Assembly (NCBI RefSeq): GCF_003606265.1
Contig: NZ_CP023671.1
Span: forward strand, 310,001 to 374,000
Length of the DNA stretch: 64,000 nucleotides
Origin: Clostridium septicum
GTDB lineage: Bacteria; Bacillota; Clostridia; Clostridiales; Clostridiaceae
Direction of reading: 5' to 3'
Both the position numbers and the translations under genes were made by a program. This document shows, in pieces, positions 55,306-64,000 of the stretch (the stretch's first letter is position 1; every line of letters begins with the position of its first letter). Under the pieces are notes generated by a model. It ran no database searches. It was given only the letters and a program-made list of their open reading frames with translations, and was not told where the DNA came from.

Positions 55306-56751
55306 GAGTCTGTCAATATTTTTGTGTAAACTTTAGAAAATTTAGTTTTATTTTAAAGGTTGGAAAGGTTAATACAACATCCAACCTTTATTTTTCTTTA
55401 ATTGATAAATTTTACATAATAATCTGCACTTTAATAAGAGTTAGACTAAATATTTTTTAGAACAACTGGTCGTCTAAACGACCTTCGAAGAAGATTGATA
55501 GTTGAGCTAAAATTTGAGCCCATCCTCGTATTGATTGGGTCCATTTCTTTGTTATATCAACGGTAGCAAGGTATAAAATCTTCATTAATGATTCATCATT
55601 CGGAAATATAGATTTAGTTTTAGTAACTTTTCTCAGTTGACGATTATAACTTTCCATTGCATTAGTTGTATATATTATTTTTCTAATCTCTGGTGGATAT
55701 TTAAAGAATGTTGATAACTCATTCCAGTTATTTCTCCAAGACCTTACTGCTATTAAGTATTTTTCTCCCCATTTTTCTTCTAATCTATCTAATTCCGCTA
55801 ATGCGACCTCCTCAGTAGAAGCGGTGTAAACTAGTTTTAAATCTGCATTGAAAGCTTTTAAATCCTTATAAGATAAGTATTTACTTGAATTTCTTATTTG
55901 ATGAATAATACATCTTTGAATTTCAGTGTTCGGATAAACAGCTCTAATGGCTTCGTTAAACCCTACTAACCCATCAACTGAAGCAATTAGTATATCTTTT
56001 ACGCCTCTATTTTTTAACTCATTCAGAACAAGCAACCAATATTTTGATGACTCTGATGCTCCTATCCATATACCAAGAACATCTTTTTTTCCTTCAATAT
56101 TTACTCCAATCGCAGCGTAGGCTGCTTTCGAAACAACGGTGTTATCTTTTCTCACTTTAAAGTGAATAGCATCCATAAATACTATAGGATATACTGTTTC
56201 CAACGGACGGCTTTGCCATTCTCTAATCATTGGAATTACTTTATCTGTTATATTAGAAACTAATGTTGGTGATATGTCCATTCCGTATATTTCATTTACT
56301 TGTGATGCTATATCTCTTGTAGTCATTCCCTTAGCATACATCCCAATTATTGAGCTTTCTAAATGTGAAACATCAGTTTGATGTTTTTTTACTATTTCAG
56401 GCTCAAAAGAACCTTCTCTATCTCTTGGAACATCTAAGTCGAAGTAGCCAAGATTGGATTTCATAGTTTTTCGGCTCTTGCCATTACGGCTATTAGTTGT
56501 GTTTTTATTTTGGTAATCATGTTTCTCATATCCAAGATGATTATCTAATTCGGCTTCCAGCATTTGCTGAAGCATTCCTCCAAATAAGTCTTTTAAAACA
56601 TTTTGAATATCTTCAGCTGTTTTAATATTTGGATCCTTTGCTAATATTTTTATTAATTCTTTCTTTGAAAATGACATAGTCTGTGTTCCCTCCATAATTG
56701 ATAATTTATTATATCATTTTCTGAAGTTTACACAGACTATTTTACACTCTC
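55306..56751 (-). mobile_element. IS256-family insertion sequence in a CRISPR spacer
   Basis: A second 1446-bp copy in the same orientation, flanked by the 8-bp duplication TTTCGATA (55298-55305 and 56752-56759) inside a spacer. I see only two base differences from the first copy (in codons near residue 6 and in an early silent site), so the transpositions are recent. Confidence 0.96.
55457..56677 (-). CDS. IS256 family transposase, copy 2
   Basis: Same 406-residue transposase as copy 1, with K in place of E in MSFSKKELIK. The start was chosen for the same reason (ATG at 56677 behind GGAGGG; 56695 is the alternative). All catalytic segments are intact (FMDAIHFKVR, SVDGLVGF, YTTNAMESYNRQLR with the last Glu). 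Probably active. Confidence 0.95.
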   Translation of the reverse strand: MSFSKKELIKILAKDPNIKTAEDIQNVLKDLFGGMLQQMLEAELDNHLGYEKHDYQNKNTTNSRNGKSRKTMKSNLGYFDLDVPRDREGSFEPEIVKKHQTDVSHLESSIIGMYAKGMTTRDIASQVNEIYGMDISPTLVSNITDKVIPMIREWQSRPLETVYPIVFMDAIHFKVRKDNTVVSKAAYAAIGVNIEGKKDVLGIWIGASESSKYWLLVLNELKNRGVKDILIASVDGLVGFNEAIRAVYPNTEIQRCIIHQIRNSSKYLSYKDLKAFNADLKLVYTASTEEVALAELDRLEEKWGEKYLIAVRSWRNNWNELSTFFKYPPEIRKIIYTTNAMESYNRQLRKVTKTKSIFPNDESLMKILYLATVDITKKWTQSIRGWAQILAQLSIFFEGRLDDQLF

Positions 56752-58289
56752 TTTCGATAGATGCGAAAATTTACATTCCACTAGTTAAGATAAAACTAGT
56801 TCTTTGTCTATAGTAAAAGTTTTAGCTATCTCGATTTACATTCCACTAGTTAAGATAAAACAGTTCCAGCCCATACTCTGTTTGCATTCTTTGTTTGCAT
56901 TTACATTCCACTAGTTAAGATAAAACCCTGTTACTTTTGATGATCAGATGAGTGCTATGAATATTTACATTCCACTAGTTAAGATAAAACTATAAACACC
57001 AACTTAAACAAAAATGTTGAACTAAGATTTACATTCCACTAGTTAAGATAAAACTTCCGTTGTTCTAAAGCCTATAGTAATCATTCCTATATTTACATTC
57101 CACTAGTTAAGATAAAACTTTTTATTACTACCTTTGGCTATCAAATTGCTACCTTATTTACATTCCACTAGTTAAGATAAAACAAGGAGAATTTTTTATG
57201 AAACTTTTAGGATTAGATAAATTTACATTCCACTAGTTAAGATAAAACGAGTAGGTTTTAAATTAATCTACTCTTTTTAATTTGTATTTACATTCCACTA
57301 GTTAAGATAAAACTTATACTAGATCCACTTATTGAACTTCTACATGATGAATTTACATTCCACTAGTTAAGATAAAACCAGCTTTCGACTTCTTATCAGT
57401 CTTTAAGCTCTGTAATTTACATTCCACTAGTTAAGATAAAACATTGTTTGTATCCCTATCTCTCCATTCTCTTTAGATAAATTTACATTCCACTAGTTAA
57501 GATAAAACGGAGGTATTTATCAGTCAGTAACAGATGGTATAGCACATTTACATTCCACTAGTTAAGATAAAACAGCACCTTACTTTGAAGGGCAATATAT
57601 TAAGCTACAATTTACATTCCACTAGTTAAGATAAAACAAAAACCTAACTATAATAATCGACGGGAGAGAGCAAAATTTACATTCCACTAGTTAAGATAAA
57701 ACTATGGAGCAATTTAAAAAAGGGAACGATATGGAAAGGATTTACATTCCACTAGTTAAGATAAAACGAGCAACTAGAAGCAAATCTAAATCAAGAGAAA
57801 GAGGGATTTACATTCCACTAGTTAAGATAAAACGCTAGTTAGACTTTCGGGGGCTATATTTAAGGCTGTAAATTTACATTCCACTAGTTAAGATAAAACT
57901 CAATAATATGTTATAATATAGTATAGGAGTTTGATAATTTACATTCCACTAGTTAAGATAAAACGGAAAAAAGCTAAACAATGGTTATTTAGCATATAAG
58001 GATTTACATTCCACTAGTTAAGATAAAACGAATAGAAGGCAGTAAATTAGTTGTTTATTCTATGGTATTTACATTCCACTAGTTAAGATAAAACGTTGAC
58101 GATATTAATTAAAAGTGGTATTATTAAATCAATTTACATTCCACTAGTTAAGATAAAACTAGTATGAACAAGGATAGATTTAAGAATATTTACTTTATTT
58201 ACATTCCACTAGTTAAGATAAAACTATGTGTGAACATTGTAAAGAAAATAAAAGATTTGATATTTACATTCCACTAGTTAAGATAAAAC
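56752..58289 (-). CRISPR. CRISPR array, leader block (repeats 114-137)
   Basis: Twenty-four consensus repeats next to the leader and cas2. Because transcription and acquisition begin at the high-coordinate end, these hold the youngest spacers. The last repeat is 58262-58289. One spacer (57638-57674) overlaps an older one at 54624-54660. Several spacers resemble terminators or gene starts. Confidence 0.99.
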
Positions 58290-58470
58290 CCCAAAAAATA
58301 TGATATAAAACATATTGATTTTACTATGTTTCAAGTATATTTTATTTTATTATAACATATACTTTTGCAGTAAACCATCAGTAAGGTATTTATTGTTTAA
58401 TATAAATACCTGTGTATCTCTCTATTTTCAAGTATTCCACGGGTTAAAGTTAAAAATTCGCTTACTGCAA
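58290..58470 (-). promoter_or_regulatory. CRISPR leader with nested inverted repeats and a degenerate repeat
   Basis: A 181-bp AT-rich region between the first repeat and the cas2 stop. A perfect TATAAT (minus strand, 58349-58354) lies 60 bp before the array. Inverted repeats are AAGTATAT/ATATACTT (58333-58364), GGTATTTAT/ATAAATACC (58385-58410) and TTGCAGTAA/TTACTGCAA (58365-58373 and 58462-58470). A repeat-like piece with ATTCCACGGGTTAAAG lies at 58434-58449. Confidence 0.8.
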
Positions 58471-58734
58471 CTATATAAATAACTCATCTAAATTTTTTTC
58501 TACTCCAACTACATCTTTAGTAATATTTTTGCTATATGAAACTCTATAAATATATAATGAATCTTCTGCAGAAACTAAATTTTTCTTAACCTCTGCTAAG
58601 CATTTAGTTAATTTTCCTTCTGTTATTTCTCCTTCAAAAACTGAATTTTGCGTCCATGTTACATATTTTTTTAATATTTTTCTCACTCTATTTACTCTTT
58701 TTTCGTTAACATCATAAGTTATTATAACAAACAT
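58471..58734 (-). CDS. cas2: CRISPR-associated endoribonuclease/integrase subunit Cas2
   Basis: An 87-residue ferredoxin-like protein that dimerises and joins Cas1 for spacer integration. MFVIITYDVNEKRVNRVRKILKKY carries the conserved Asp8, and VFEGEI follows. It starts 1 bp after cas1 stops and is the last cas gene before the leader. Confidence 0.96.
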   Translation of the reverse strand: MFVIITYDVNEKRVNRVRKILKKYVTWTQNSVFEGEITEGKLTKCLAEVKKNLVSAEDSLYIYRVSYSKNITKDVVGVEKNLDELFI

Positions 58735-58735
58735 T

Positions 58736-59719
58736 TTACCACCATGCCTTTAAAGGTTTATATTTTTCATCATTTATTAAATGTTTAATTATTTTATATC
58801 CTTCTAACTTTATTAATTGTCTATATGATACACTTCTTTTTAGCTTTCTATGTTTTATAGACGTTGCCATTTTCTTTTCAAATTCTGTTAAAAATTTCTT
58901 TTTACCTTCATCATTTAAAAAACAAACACCTTCTTCATTAGTAAAGTCCTTATTGTTTAATCTTCTATTATTAATTAAAGAAAATATTATTGTATCTATA
59001 ATCAATGGCTTAAATATTTCAGAAATATCTAAAATAAGTGAAAATCTTTTAGTAGATGGTTCGTGCAAATAACTTATAGTTGGATCTAATTGAGTTTGAT
59101 ATACTTCTCCTAAAATAGCAGTATACATAACACTATTACCAAATGAAATTAATGCATTCAATGGGTCCTTTGGTGGTCTTCTATTTCTATTTGTAAAACC
59201 AAAATCATTCTTTAATATATATTGATAGCTCTCATAATAAATCTTTCTTATTCTACCTTCAGCACCCATAATTTCTGGAATACTATTGGCTTTTAACATT
59301 CGTTCTTTTTCTTCAGCTATTTTCTCAAAATATTCATTAGGAACTTTATCATATCTTCTCATATTCCTTAAAATATGATGAATTGCACTATCAATAAATG
59401 CTTTTGCTAAAAAGAGCCTACTTTCTAAATCTTTATATGCTACTGCTTGTTCTACTAATAAAAATCCTGAAACATTTTTCTTTCTTGGATAATAACTTCC
59501 AGAATAGAATCCATAATAATTATAAAAGTTTAATATTATTTTGTATTGAGAGATATAATTAATGAATTTACTATTTAAATCTACTTCACTAAAAAAATGT
59601 ATTCTCTCTATACTTTCAATTGGTATACCTCTCTTTTCCTCATCTGTGTTTATGAAATAAATTGTATTATCCTTTCTTTTTATCCTACCTGGCGAGAAAA
59701 CATAATAATCCTTACCCAC
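58736..59719 (-). CDS. cas1: CRISPR-associated integrase Cas1 (type I-B)
   Basis: Metal-dependent integrase of new spacers, 327 residues. The N terminus DYYVFSPGRIKRKDNTIYFI and GIPIESIERIHFF are typical of the I-B group. The catalytic region includes MGAEGRIRKIYYES (Glu), YLHEPSTKRFSLILDISEIFKP (His, Asp). I use the GTG at 59719, five bases after GGAGGAG and 2 bp after the cas4 stop; an upstream TTG (59743) would overlap cas4. Confidence 0.95.
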   Translation of the reverse strand: MGKDYYVFSPGRIKRKDNTIYFINTDEEKRGIPIESIERIHFFSEVDLNSKFINYISQYKIILNFYNYYGFYSGSYYPRKKNVSGFLLVEQAVAYKDLESRLFLAKAFIDSAIHHILRNMRRYDKVPNEYFEKIAEEKERMLKANSIPEIMGAEGRIRKIYYESYQYILKNDFGFTNRNRRPPKDPLNALISFGNSVMYTAILGEVYQTQLDPTISYLHEPSTKRFSLILDISEIFKPLIIDTIIFSLINNRRLNNKDFTNEEGVCFLNDEGKKKFLTEFEKKMATSIKHRKLKRSVSYRQLIKLEGYKIIKHLINDEKYKPLKAWW

Positions 59720-59721
59720 TG

Positions 59722-60237
59722 CTACTCCTCCACTATATAACAAAATTCATAGTATGAACATTTTCTACAAAATGCTTTATCTATTTTTAATGGTGCCTTT
59801 TTTAATGATTCTATTTCTTTTATTTCAATTAGTGCTTTTTCTATCTCTTTAGAATCATTATCTGTCAGCTCTATTTCATCTACTCTTTTTTCTTTAACGT
59901 AATTTATTTTTCCCTTTCTATTTATACCAATACTTTTTAAATAATATAGATAATATAGAAGTTGCATTCTATCACTTTTTTCCATTTTAGAGCTTATCTT
60001 AACTTCTCTAACAAAATTTTTATCTATTATATCTAATTTTATATTTCCATCTATCTCTATTTCCTTATTTTTTTCTCTTTTATAACTATTTTCATGTACT
60101 ATTTTTCCTTGCAAAACTCTTTCATTATAGTTTTCAAATGATATACCTTTTGAAAAAAGCCATAATTTTCTTTTACAAATATAATAATAATTAATTTTAA
60201 CTCCTAGAGTTTTATATAATTCAAAATCAAAAGACAT
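59722..60237 (-). CDS. cas4: CRISPR-associated exonuclease Cas4
   Basis: Fe-S nuclease that trims pre-spacers and checks the PAM. The 171 residues have C21 (YYICKRKLWLF) and a C-terminal triplet C157, C160, C166 (CRKCSYYEFC) for a [4Fe-4S] cluster. The RecB-type nuclease motif includes KLDIIDKNFVREVKIS. TTAGGAGGAG precedes the ATG. Confidence 0.95.
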   Translation of the reverse strand: MSFDFELYKTLGVKINYYYICKRKLWLFSKGISFENYNERVLQGKIVHENSYKREKNKEIEIDGNIKLDIIDKNFVREVKISSKMEKSDRMQLLYYLYYLKSIGINRKGKINYVKEKRVDEIELTDNDSKEIEKALIEIKEIESLKKAPLKIDKAFCRKCSYYEFCYIVEE

Positions 60238-60246
60238 AAACTCCTC

Positions 60247-62511
60247 CTAAATAAATTGATTTTCTACATTATTAAACTCCTCTTTAGTTGGTCTTTGTAA
60301 TCCTATTTCATTATATGGGAAATTTATAATTGCAATTTCTTCATATTTACCTAGCTTTAAATTTCCCTCTATTAAAGATTTTTCTTTTGCCATTCTATAT
60401 TCTAAATCTTGTATAGAAATAGTGAATCCTTCTATTTTATCTCTACTTTTTACTTTAACCTCTTTAGTGCTATTATCCAAATTATATAATCTAATATTTT
60501 CTTCAATAATATCTATATTTTCTTCATAAACTATTTTAGGAATAACTGTTATAGTATTTATTTCTCTTAATTTTACATCACTTTTATTTAATGAATATGG
60601 CTCTAAATATTTACAAAAATTAATTGTATCATTGACTTTATGATAATATTCACATTTTCCTAATTTATCTAAAGTAAAATAATTATTTATCATATTCATT
60701 TTATCAATTTCTCTTATTTCTCTACTTCCAAATTCTTTAATTGCTAATCTAGAAATATTAAAAATATCATAATCTATAATAGATTTACTTTTTTTATTTA
60801 TTCCTGATGGTAATTCATCATTAGTACCAATATAAACATATACATTAGTACTTTCATCTAATTGCCTGTTTCTATACACTCTTCCCATACGCTGAAATAA
60901 CCCAGATAAATCAGATAATTCTGTATATAACACATCAAAATCAATATCAAGACTTGCTTCTACCACTTGTGTAGTAATCCAAATTGTCTCTTCTGGATTA
61001 TTTGGTACACCTTCATTAACACTACCTGCATCTAATATTTTCTTTTCTATAATACTTCTATCATTTTTAGTAAATTTACTGTGAAATATATTTATATTTT
61101 TAACTCCGTATTCTAACAATTCATTATAAATTCGTTGTGCTTCTCTAACTGTATTTAAAATAATTAAACTTCTTTTACCTTTATAATTTTCTTTAATATA
61201 ATTTATATTTATCTTTTCTTCTACAACCTTCATTCTATGTCTTTCAAAAACATTTCCATATTTATCTTCCTTTAAAAATGGAGTTGGGTTTTCTTTAAAA
61301 ACTATATTTTGAAATCTCATCAAATCTCGTAATATTGGTGGAAATGTAGCAGTTACTATTGCAAATTTTCCTCCCATATCTGTTAATTCTTTTAATGCCC
61401 ATAATAAATATCCTAACATTTCTGGACTATACATTTGTATTTCATCTATTACTAATTTTGAATAAGACAATGTGGCAAGTTTTAATTCAAATCCCTCACA
61501 TTTAAAAACAAAATCTAAAATTTGATCTAGTGTACAAACAGTTAATGCCTTAGATAATTGCTTAGTCTCATCTAAATGCTCTTTATCTATATATCCATCA
61601 TTTCTTTTCATATATTCTTTTGCTGATTCTGAATGTAAAAGCCCTAACTTTTCTTCATTAAATCCTATTTTCTCTCTGATTCTATCATAAATAGAATTTA
61701 GAGATACTCTTAGAGGTAATGTAAAAAAACCTTTATTATTACCTATCCATAATAAAGCGCCTTCAGTTTTTCCTATTCCAGTAGATGCAATAGCTATAAT
61801 ATTTTCTCCTCTATTTTCTTCCATAAACCTTTGTAATTTATTAGGCTTAGACTTAAGAGTATTAAAGAATCTATAAGTATCCTCTTCTAACTGGTCATTT
61901 TTATACTCTACTAAAACACCACTAGAAGCTGCATAATCAATTTTATTTAATAACCCCTTTATCATTATAAAACTCTTATTTACATAATCATCTTCCTCAT
62001 CATAATTTGGTAGTCTATCTCTAATTTTTTTCCAATATCTATCATTTAGTTTTTCTATTTTCTCTATTCTACTGTAACTAAACTCTTTAAAATATTTAGT
62101 AAGATCTTCATTTATAACAGTTTTTATATCTGTAAAATCCTTTGGTTTTTCTCTATTATGATGATAAAATATAGCCTGACATAATATTTTAAGATTATCT
62201 TCTCCATAATTTTCTTCTATTTCTTTAGCATTTAAAAATGCAGGACTTAAATATCCATGTGGAACCTCTTCTATCTCTATTAGTTCATCTTCTAATTTTT
62301 CATATCCAAGTTTCTCTAATAACTTATTTTGAAATTTAGTATTAAGTTTACCTATATCATGATATCTACAGGCCAAATCTAATATATTCCAATCTATATT
62401 TTCTATTTCGGGGTATATTTCTTTAAGTAATTTATAGTTATTAATTAAATTTTCTGTATGACTAATTATTGTTTCTTCATCTTTAGTTTTTGCTAAAGCT
62501 CTATTTTCCAT
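60247..62511 (-). CDS. cas3: CRISPR-associated helicase/nuclease Cas3 (type I-B)
   Basis: Target-degrading enzyme, 754 residues. The HD nuclease domain comes first (H18; H51-D52 in CRYHDIGKLN; YHHNREK). The SF2 helicase follows with Walker A ASTGIGKTEGALLW, the DEIQ box in LVIDEIQMYSPE, SAT-like VTATFPP, and the C-terminal helicase motif FQRMGRVYRNRQ. It is full length. GGGAGGA precedes the ATG, and a hairpin separates it from cas5. Confidence 0.96.
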   Translation of the reverse strand: MENRALAKTKDEETIISHTENLINNYKLLKEIYPEIENIDWNILDLACRYHDIGKLNTKFQNKLLEKLGYEKLEDELIEIEEVPHGYLSPAFLNAKEIEENYGEDNLKILCQAIFYHHNREKPKDFTDIKTVINEDLTKYFKEFSYSRIEKIEKLNDRYWKKIRDRLPNYDEEDDYVNKSFIMIKGLLNKIDYAASSGVLVEYKNDQLEEDTYRFFNTLKSKPNKLQRFMEENRGENIIAIASTGIGKTEGALLWIGNNKGFFTLPLRVSLNSIYDRIREKIGFNEEKLGLLHSESAKEYMKRNDGYIDKEHLDETKQLSKALTVCTLDQILDFVFKCEGFELKLATLSYSKLVIDEIQMYSPEMLGYLLWALKELTDMGGKFAIVTATFPPILRDLMRFQNIVFKENPTPFLKEDKYGNVFERHRMKVVEEKININYIKENYKGKRSLIILNTVREAQRIYNELLEYGVKNINIFHSKFTKNDRSIIEKKILDAGSVNEGVPNNPEETIWITTQVVEASLDIDFDVLYTELSDLSGLFQRMGRVYRNRQLDESTNVYVYIGTNDELPSGINKKSKSIIDYDIFNISRLAIKEFGSREIREIDKMNMINNYFTLDKLGKCEYYHKVNDTINFCKYLEPYSLNKSDVKLREINTITVIPKIVYEENIDIIEENIRLYNLDNSTKEVKVKSRDKIEGFTISIQDLEYRMAKEKSLIEGNLKLGKYEEIAIINFPYNEIGLQRPTKEEFNNVENQFI

Positions 62512-62525
62512 AAATCCTCCCTTTT

Positions 62526-62549
62526 AAAAAGGGTATGAATAATCATACC

Positions 62550-62550
<1 letters not shown>
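62526..62550 (-). terminator. Attenuator-like hairpin between cas5 and cas3
   Basis: On the minus strand GGGTATGA and TCATACCC form an 8-bp stem with a four-base loop, followed directly by TTTTT. It starts at the last base of the cas5 stop codon. It would reduce transcription into cas3 and the adaptation genes relative to the cas7/cas5 genes. Confidence 0.6.
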
Positions 62551-63293
<743 letters not shown>

Positions 63294-64000
63294 CTACTTA
63301 TAGTATTCTGTTACTTTACTTTTTAACTCCTTAAAAAACTCACCAATTTCTATTGGTTTTAAAGCATTTTCAATAGATTCATCATTATTAAAAATTCCTT
63401 TTAATAATCCTATATTTGTATTATTATTTATATCTTCATTTAAATCTAAAATTGAATTAATTGTTTCTATTCTTAATGAGTTATTCTTAATCTTTAATCT
63501 ATTTTCAAAGAATGGATTTTTAATTGAATATACTCCACCTATTGCAAATATTGGTGATAAATTTTCTCTCCTACCTCTAATATCTCTATATAAAAATAAT
63601 ATTGTATCTAATAGTTTATTTACTCTTTTTGCCTTCTCTTCATTTGAAATTTCAATATTATCATTTTCATCTATTCCAACTTTATCTAAATCAATAGTTA
63701 TAGTATATGAATAGTAAGATTTATGAATTTCGCTTTGAGCTATATTTCCCCCATTTTTTTTATCTTTTAAATCTTTATTATATCTATCTAATAATCCCTT
63801 ATTAGTTAAAAACTCTGTATCTGCATTAAAACTTTCTAGAGCTACTGCATTAGATAATCTTACCACTGCACTTCTTGTTCTAATTGGCTTTATTGTTTTC
63901 ATATATCCAAAAAAATCTATTTCGGGATAATCTTTTATAGTTGCATCTGTATGAAATTGTAATACTTCTCCATCTAACCCTAATGGTGTGTTATCTTCTC
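63294..64000 (-). CDS. cas7: Cascade backbone subunit Cas7 (Cst2/DevR type), 5' end cut by the window
   Basis: Repeated backbone subunit of the type I-B interference complex. The frame stays open beyond an internal ATG at 63902 up to the window edge; the extra part reads TPLGLDGEVLQFHTDATIKD and then DFFGYM just before the ATG. The visible 235 residues include RTRSAVVRLSNAVALESF, the common Cas7/Cst2 pattern. The true start lies outside. cas6 and cas8 may be further upstream. Confidence 0.92.
   Translation of the reverse strand, partial: EDNTPLGLDGEVLQFHTDATIKDYPEIDFFGYMKTIKPIRTRSAVVRLSNAVALESFNADTEFLTNKGLLDRYNKDLKDKKNGGNIAQSEIHKSYYSYTITIDLDKVGIDENDNIEISNEEKAKRVNKLLDTILFLYRDIRGRRENLSPIFAIGGVYSIKNPFFENRLKIKNNSLRIETINSILDLNEDINNNTNIGLLKGIFNNDESIENALKPIEIGEFFKELKSKVTEYYK

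Noticed and set aside
55306..56751. The two IS256 copies as an assembly duplication
   Set aside because: They have different flanks, different 8-bp target duplications and at least two base differences.
46529..58289. Array read in the plus direction
   Set aside because: The reverse complement has the GTTTTATC...ATGTAAAT form of clostridial I-B repeats, the degenerate end repeat is at the low-coordinate end, and the leader and cas genes lie at the high end on the minus strand.
63294..63902. Short 202-residue Cas7 starting at 63902
   Set aside because: The same frame continues with conserved Cas7 sequence to the window edge, so 63902 is an internal Met.

Overview
The window is AT-rich DNA (mostly A/T at silent positions, strong AGGAGG ribosome binding sites, Rho-independent terminators ending in T runs) from a spore-forming anaerobe. 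Anaerobic cobalamin synthesis, pyruvate formate-lyase, spore-coat type proteins behind sigma-K-like promoters, hemerythrin and Feo genes, and a type I-B CRISPR-Cas locus together point to Clostridium sensu stricto. I do not claim a species.

Layout. 1-9.2 kb is ordinary chromosome: a truncated YjeM-like antiporter, a MATE exporter, a nucleotidyltransferase-like protein, an ECF S component, a chemoreceptor, a three-gene operon (unknown protein, hemerythrin, DUF1858) behind a CRP/FNR-type palindrome placed as a class II activator site, and a PadR regulator with its membrane partner. 9.2-20.3 kb is one leftward cobalamin operon: promoter, B12 riboswitch and attenuator, then cbiK-A-C-D-E-T-L-F-G-H-J-M-N-Q. 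It makes the anaerobic corrin ring and imports cobalt, but cbiO is missing. 20.3-29 kb holds a GNAT acetyltransferase, an orphan PTS IIA, a Feo iron(II) operon with two Fur-like boxes, an AIM24 protein, a phosphodiesterase-like enzyme and pflB under a Rex-like operator.

29-44.6 kb holds a 48-aa gene, an AAA-type ATPase with a C-terminal zinc ribbon plus a small partner, an S66 peptidase, a probable spore-coat cluster, aspartate 4-decarboxylase, a DUF2207 membrane protein, a lipoate ligase/dihydrolipoyl dehydrogenase pair, a MarR/AhpD-like pair, a tRNA-Glu(CTC) and a DUF4139 protein. A decayed IS3 element and a small membrane protein follow.

46.5-64 kb is the most unusual part: a CRISPR array of about 137 copies of a 28-bp repeat (about 136 spacers), split into three blocks by two almost identical 1446-bp IS256-family insertions, each with its own 8-bp target duplication. 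The repeat in reverse complement (starts GTTTTATC, ends ATGTAAAT) has the form of clostridial type I-B repeats. The array, its leader and the adjacent cas7-cas5-cas3-cas4-cas1-cas2 operon are therefore all read leftward, and the newest spacers lie near 58.2 kb. cas6 and cas8 are not in the window and may lie beyond its right edge. Details worth attention are a degenerate repeat between cas2 and the leader, an attenuator-like hairpin between cas5 and cas3, and spacer pairs suggesting repeated acquisition from evolving targets.
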